Positions 59,282-64,000 of a stretch of DNA of 64,000 bases are shown here, one piece after another. The notes under the pieces were generated by a model. That model worked only from the letters and a program-made list of their open reading frames with translations, made no database searches and was not told the DNA's origin. This DNA is from Diospyros lotus (Eukaryota > Streptophyta > Magnoliopsida > Ericales > Ebenaceae): contig NC_068340.1 of NCBI RefSeq assembly GCF_014633365.1, positions 18,517,879 to 18,581,878 on the forward strand, written 5' to 3'. The translations under genes were made by a program, and so were the position numbers. The number at the start of each line of letters is the position of its first letter. Positions within the stretch are counted from its first letter, which is position 1.

Positions 59282-60007
59282 TAGTATGCATGTTTGGTCT
59301 ATGACCATACTCACTATTTTATATAATGTTTTATTTATATGGTGGATGTATGTAAAATGGTTGCATGTGAAAAGTGAGACCTAATAATTAAAGATCGAAA
59401 ATCTCCCATAGATTATAAAATTAAATTGAAACTGATTAGACCTTAAGAGTTAAGTAAATCTAATCGAAGATCTCCATCACGGTAGAAATTGGAGTATTTT
59501 AATTCGTGTATCAATCAGCTATGAAAACATAGGGATTGCACATTAGTTAAGATATTTTGATTTCTATATAACATTTGATGTGATAGAGATGCACAAATAT
59601 TGTGACCCAAGAAACTATAATGTGAGGGGATAAATATTCAATTGTGCATACTTGTTAGTGTGATGGTATAATTTAACTATGCCCAATTGTCAAGAAATTA
59701 TAATGTGAGGTTTATTGGATCGAGAGCCAAAGTAATATAGTTAGGCCACATGAGATGTATTGGACAAGAGTTGTTCACTTATTAAAACTATCATTCCAAG
59801 AAACTATAATATGAGGAATGATAAATTTAATAAGAATCCAAATACCCACAAGAATTCATACCAACGTGGATTAGCTTTTTTCATTCAATAGGAGTAAGGA
59901 ATTTAAAAAACTTAGTGGGATGTACTATTTGATTTAAACACCAAAATCAAACCGTTAAGAAAATACAAGATATTTAACATTCAATTTATTTTCTGCAAAT
60001 ACATTTA
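59282..60007 (+). other. Leader of the Copia element, part 2
   Basis: No ORF. Contains four spaced copies of an AAACTATAATGTGAGG word (59620-59820), a loose tandem array. Confidence 0.45.
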
Positions 60008-60640
60008 ATGGCTTCAATTAACCCACTCGCTAAAATTCTTGACACTAATCCCTTAAATGGACAAAATTTTACGGATTGACTCTAAAATTTGAAAATAGTT
60101 TTCAATTTGGATAGAATTACATATCTCTTGGATGTGTCAGTTCCTACGCAAACATTTGAACATATTACTCAGGAGGAGCATGATACTTTTAATAAGTGGC
60201 GAGATGATGATCTCATTGCTAAGAGTTATATTCTTGTTTCTATGAGTAACAAGTTGCAGCATTAACATGAGAAAATGCCTAATGCTTATACCATGATTAA
60301 TCACCTGCAAGAGTTGTATGGTGAACACAGTTGGACGGCTAGATATGAGATATCAAAGGCACTCTTTCGAGTAAGGATGATAGAATAAGAAAAGGTTGGA
60401 GAACATGTTCTGAAGATGATCTCCTTGATTGAAAAATTAAAGGATTTGGAGGTTGAGCTTAATGTTGATCTTCAAATAGATTTAATTCTTCAATTTTTGC
60501 TAGATTCATTTGGGGCTTTCATTTCAAACTTCTACATGAATAAGATAGATTACACCCCAGATGAACTATTGAATATGTTAAACATTGCACAAGGAAATAT
60601 GAAACTGAGTGCTGTAATTGTAATACCTGAGAATTTCTAA
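60008..60640 (+). pseudogene. Copia gag, several in-frame stops
   Basis: A single frame from ATG 60008 reads MASINPLAKILDTNPLNGQN, later YLLDVSVPTQTFEHITQEEH, KWRDDDLIAKSYILVSMSNK, INHLQELYGEH and YTPDELLNMLNIAQGNMK, with about four stops (two near 60080, then after KLQH and after MIE). This is the pattern of plant Copia gag (UBN2/DUF4219 type). The zinc knuckle and pol are missing: the element ends here against other LTR sequence. Confidence 0.8.
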
Positions 60641-60918
60641 AGGACTCAAAGTGTAATTATTTTGGAGCGTAAGTGGAATTTTTCAAAACTTTGGGGCTAA
60701 AGTGTAATTTCTCAAAGTTTATGGGTGACAAAGTATAATTTTCTAAAAACTTGAGGACTTGAGGGCTAAGGGCCAAAGTGCAAGAGAATGGAAGATGAGG
60801 GGTTGGATTTCAAAATAAAGTGAGAAACCTGCAAAAACAGTTGGCCGCATGGTGGCCGCCGACATTGACGTCAAATGGTTGATCAGAGGGAAGAGGATAA
60901 AGCCATCATGGCCTAAGG
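60641..60918 (+). repeat. Chromovirus-like LTR, left part (host of solo LTR)
   Basis: Loose repeats of GTGTAATT and GGGCTAAAGTG-type words. Continues at 63142 after the solo LTR insertion. Confidence 0.4.
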
Positions 60919-63136
60919 TGATGTTGCACCTTTTGTATATTAGTTTTGATGATGAAAAACATCTATTAGCTTAATCCCTAAGTCATGAGTCAAGGTTATG
61001 GTTTTCAACATATATCAATTTCAATATCAAGTATTACTTTATTCAAATGAAAACCAAATTAATTTCATTCTTATACACATGGAGATTTGTAAAAATAAGT
61101 ATTAAGATTTAAAAGAATTTCCTAAATTGATTTTCAAAATTAGCCTTGAAATCATTGGTTAAAATGAAGTTAAAATTGTTCTAAGGCAAAAAACCAACTA
61201 GAACACATTTTTGAAAATGTTTTCATTTTGAAAAAACTATCTCCCGGTATTTCGATTTTCAATATCCATTGGTGTTAAAATGATTTTCAATGAATTTTTC
61301 AAGAAATAAAAAGTATGTATTTTGAAGGTGGTAAAATTGTTAAATCTTGAGTTTGTACTAAAACCAAAATTCTATTTTCTTATTGTTATGGATTTTGATT
61401 TTTTTGGATATTTTTATTGAATCCAAATAGGGGGTACTTTCTTATTTACATTTATGTATTAAAGTAAATTGAAGGTAAATATAAATAAAAAATATATAAA
61501 TATGTTGCAATGTATACATGCTATGGATTGTGTTTTCAAGTAAATCATTCTGAAAATCTGTCATGTTTCTATGTATGTTTCGAAACCCCTTATGTAAAGG
61601 TTTTCAATGTTTTTCTAAGTGTATATGTTATTTCAAAACATCTAAGTATTGCATATGTTTTCAAATCAGGTTTTGGACTATGTGTTGAAATCTATATGGT
61701 ATATGTTTCGAAACCTTCATTTTATGTTTCGAAACTTTTGACATTCTATTAGCAGAGCATTCAAATCCGAGATGCATGTGTGCTGCATTTTTGTCTCTAT
61801 CTAAAAGTATTTTTTTAAATATATTCTCCATGCTCTAAAAATTCAAATTCAAATTTGAATGTGAGTGCTTTTAATTAATCATAATGGGAATATATTATGT
61901 CTCCCACTCATTGTTGTCTTTAAGTGCAAGTCTAGCTGGAATGACTGTATATTTCGAAATATGAGGAGTATGTTTCAAAACCTAAGTATAAAATTGTGAT
62001 GTTTCAAAATCTATGTGCTATGTTTCGAAACCTACTTTTCTGTCTTGTCTCTAACGGCTATAAAACGGCTAGATTTCTATTTCTTGGTATAAATAGCAAG
62101 TGTTTGAAGACAAGAAGAATTTTAGAACAAGAGAGCACACACTAGAAACAAACACAAGCACAAGTGGAGATCAAAATGTTTATTCAAGCTTTCAAAGAAG
62201 ACCTTCTACAAATCCTATTCTTGTGCATTGCAAGTGTGAAAGGAGAAAGCAAATGCAAACAACGAGTCTCATCTCTTCAGCTCTCCTCACCTCAAGCTAA
62301 TAGGTTTGTGCAACCATTGGTAAGGCATTTCATTGCTATAAATTTCATTGGGTTGTAAAGATAAGTTTTATTTATCTTATTAATGTTGTAAGGTTTGAGT
62401 TTAGCCTAAAACTCATTGTGGTGAAAGATTTGAGTTGAGCTTAAAACTCATTGTGTCAAAGGTTTGAATTGAGCCTAAAACTCACTTGATGTAAGGTTTG
62501 AGTTGAGCCGTAAAAACTTATTGTACAAGTTTTTAGGGTGAACCGTGGAAAAACCCTTGTTGTGATTGATCACTAGTAAAAGTGATTGGAATTGAAAAAT
62601 CCTTCAAATGGGTAAGCTTGAAGGTAGTGGTCTAGGCGGGGTGCCGGGAACCACTATATATCTTGTGTGCACTTGATCTTTTGCTTTTTCTTATCAATTA
62701 GTGCTTGATCTTTCATAAGATTTGTTATCAAAATCTAAAATATGTTTTCCTTGAGCATAAGTTTATACATATACATATAAACATATATTTGATATACAAA
62801 GATCTTTGGTATACTCTTACTTATGTAAATCCTCTTTCCCAAAGATCATTTTTGGAAATACATGCTAAAAGATTTTGAATTAAGCAAAACAAAAAAGTAT
62901 ATTTCGAAACATACAATCTATATTTCGAAACAAGCTATAACAATAAGGTATATTTCGAAACATATATACTAGGTTTTGAAATCTACTTAACAGAAAGGTT
63001 TATTTCGAAATATATATACCTTATATTTCAAAACATAGTATTCTGCCATCAACCATTGTTTTAATTATTGAAAAATTTATACGAATCCTAATTCACCCCC
63101 CCTCTTGGGATATATTTGCCATCATTAGAACTAACA
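60919..63136 (+). mobile_element. Solo LTR, Sirevirus-like, 2218 bp, perfect TSD TAAGG
   Basis: Starts TGATGTTGCACC with TTTTGATGATG soon after, and ends AATTCACCCCCCCTCTTGGG...GAACTAACA. Flanked by TAAGG (60914-60918 and 63137-63141). Carries an array of GTTTCGAAAC palindromes in two clusters (61570-62035 and 62895-63040). Confidence 0.85.
61576..63040. repeat. GTTTCGAAAC palindrome array
   Basis: At least ten TTTCGAAA or near-copies: 61576, 61708, 61727, 61950, 62022, 62900, 62922, 62952 and 63005 regions, plus mutated TTTCAAAA and TTTTGAAA forms. Spacing is irregular. Confidence 0.85.
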
Positions 63137-63141
63137 TAAGG

Positions 63142-64000
63142 GATAAGACCCAGGGCAAAGAGCGACCTGATTGGCCGGAGATTCAGCCGAAAATGGCTAT
63201 AAATAGCCAAGGGTGAGGCCAAGGGTTTCTCAAATTTCAATTGTGTAATCTGTGTGTTTTGGGAAGAATTGAGGGTTTTTGTTCTCCAAGTTGTGGAGAT
63301 CATTTCTAGAGAATTTAGTGAGTTTTCATGTCGATTTGAAGGTGATTTGAAGCTTGGTCAAAAAACCGAGCTTCACCGGAGCTAAGGTTTAAATGACCAA
63401 ACAGATGGTGTTCGGCCGATTGTTTCAAACCAAATGGTGTGCCATCATGTCCGGAAGGTTGAGTAGGCCAAGAAGGAAGAAGAAAACCGAAGAAGCAAGC
63501 CAAAACCAATCGCCAGCGGTGAAGAAGAGACTAGAGAAGATGACTGGCCATTGGGCACGTGAAGGCATGAGCGAGGTGAGTGGTGTGGGTGCATGGACAG
63601 TGTGTGAGGCAAGGGGAAAAATTGAAAAAAAAAAAAAGAAAAAAATAGATGAAAATTGGAAAAAAATCTAGAAAAAAATCCAAAAAAATAGAAAATTGTG
63701 TTTTATTAATTTTTTAAAGATTTTGGTTAGGAAATTTGTCAAGGTTCAAATTTTGAGGTCAGGGCACACATACCGAGAAAAATTGAGAAGCTAAATTAAG
63801 GTGAGTGATTTGCCCAAAAATTTTATACGTAGTTTGTTTGCCTAAATGAATATGGATTTACGAGGGATTTGCCAAATTTGTGTTTTATATACATCTTGTC
63901 ATACATATTCATTTTATATTGCCTCAGTAAACATAACATTGCATTGGGCATGATATTATTGGCATGTTGATATTTGTGTTCTTCATGTTAAATATGATGG
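63142..64000 (+). repeat. Chromovirus-like LTR, right part, with TATA box
   Basis: GGCTATAAATAGCCAAGG at 63195-63212, then a leader-like stretch and an A-rich low-complexity run (63624-63710). The 92-codon frame at 63393-63671 is basic low-complexity and not credible as a gene. Extends past the window edge. Confidence 0.45.
63198..63205 (+). promoter_or_regulatory. TATA box of the LTR
   Basis: TATAAATA embedded in the palindrome GGCTATAAATAGCC. Confidence 0.6.

Noticed and set aside
62100..62358. Short ORFs in the 60919-63136 LTR
   Set aside because: Lie in the transcribed-looking part of a solo LTR, no domain.

Overview
This is a eukaryotic, land-plant (almost certainly eudicot) nuclear window. 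The evidence is a spliced receptor-kinase gene with plant-specific architecture (ALE2 type), a WDR26-type gene with GT-AG introns, and a dense, nested population of plant LTR retrotransposons: Copia/Sirevirus-like, Ty3 chromovirus, Ty3 Tat-like and Cassandra TRIMs. I cannot name the species. No bacterial-type operon, CRISPR array or tRNA gene was seen.

Layout. 1-2970: a complete but non-autonomous Ty3-like LTR element (39-2965, 5-bp target duplication TATGT). 2971-6650: the 5' half of a WDR26-like gene on the minus strand; its introns carry the LTR element, a 454-bp hairpin element and a solo LTR. 6650-32100: mostly transposon debris. Within it, a chromovirus (14386-21755) is split by a decayed Sirevirus-like Copia element (15357 to about 21125) that keeps an open env-like ORF, and that element's LTR is in turn hit by a Cassandra TRIM (16376-17001). 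Several large LTRs, two diverged copies of another LTR-like block and AT-rich DNA fill the rest. 32100-40300: a complete-looking eight-exon ALE2-like receptor kinase gene, plus strand, 760 codons predicted. 41003-47577: a Tat-like element with both LTRs, internally deleted (gag joined to the integrase C-terminus), with a tandem-repeat 3' region, an antisense coiled-coil ORF and a nested solo LTR. 47800-64000: nested LTRs (five of them), a Copia 5' LTR with its decayed gag, and a third complete Cassandra.

Only the two host genes look cellular. WDR26 proteins act with RanBPM in CTLH/GID-type ubiquitin ligase assemblies; ALE2 is a plasma-membrane kinase of epidermal differentiation. Nothing links them functionally. 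The transposons give a relative chronology through nesting. Eleven insertions show matching or near-matching 5-bp flanking duplications (TATGT, CATTT, TCTTG, GAACC, (G/A)ATAT, A(G/C)AGA, GGTGT, GAGAC, ATTAA, TAGTA, TAAGG), and solo LTRs outnumber full elements.

The most unusual signal is that several unrelated-looking Sirevirus-like LTRs each carry a dense array of short palindromes sharing a TCGA core (TAGTCGACTA, TACTCGAGTA/AATCGATT, GTTTCGAAAC, GGTCGACC), with different flanking bases in each. All coordinates and splice sites were read by eye; identities are from recognition, not from database searches.
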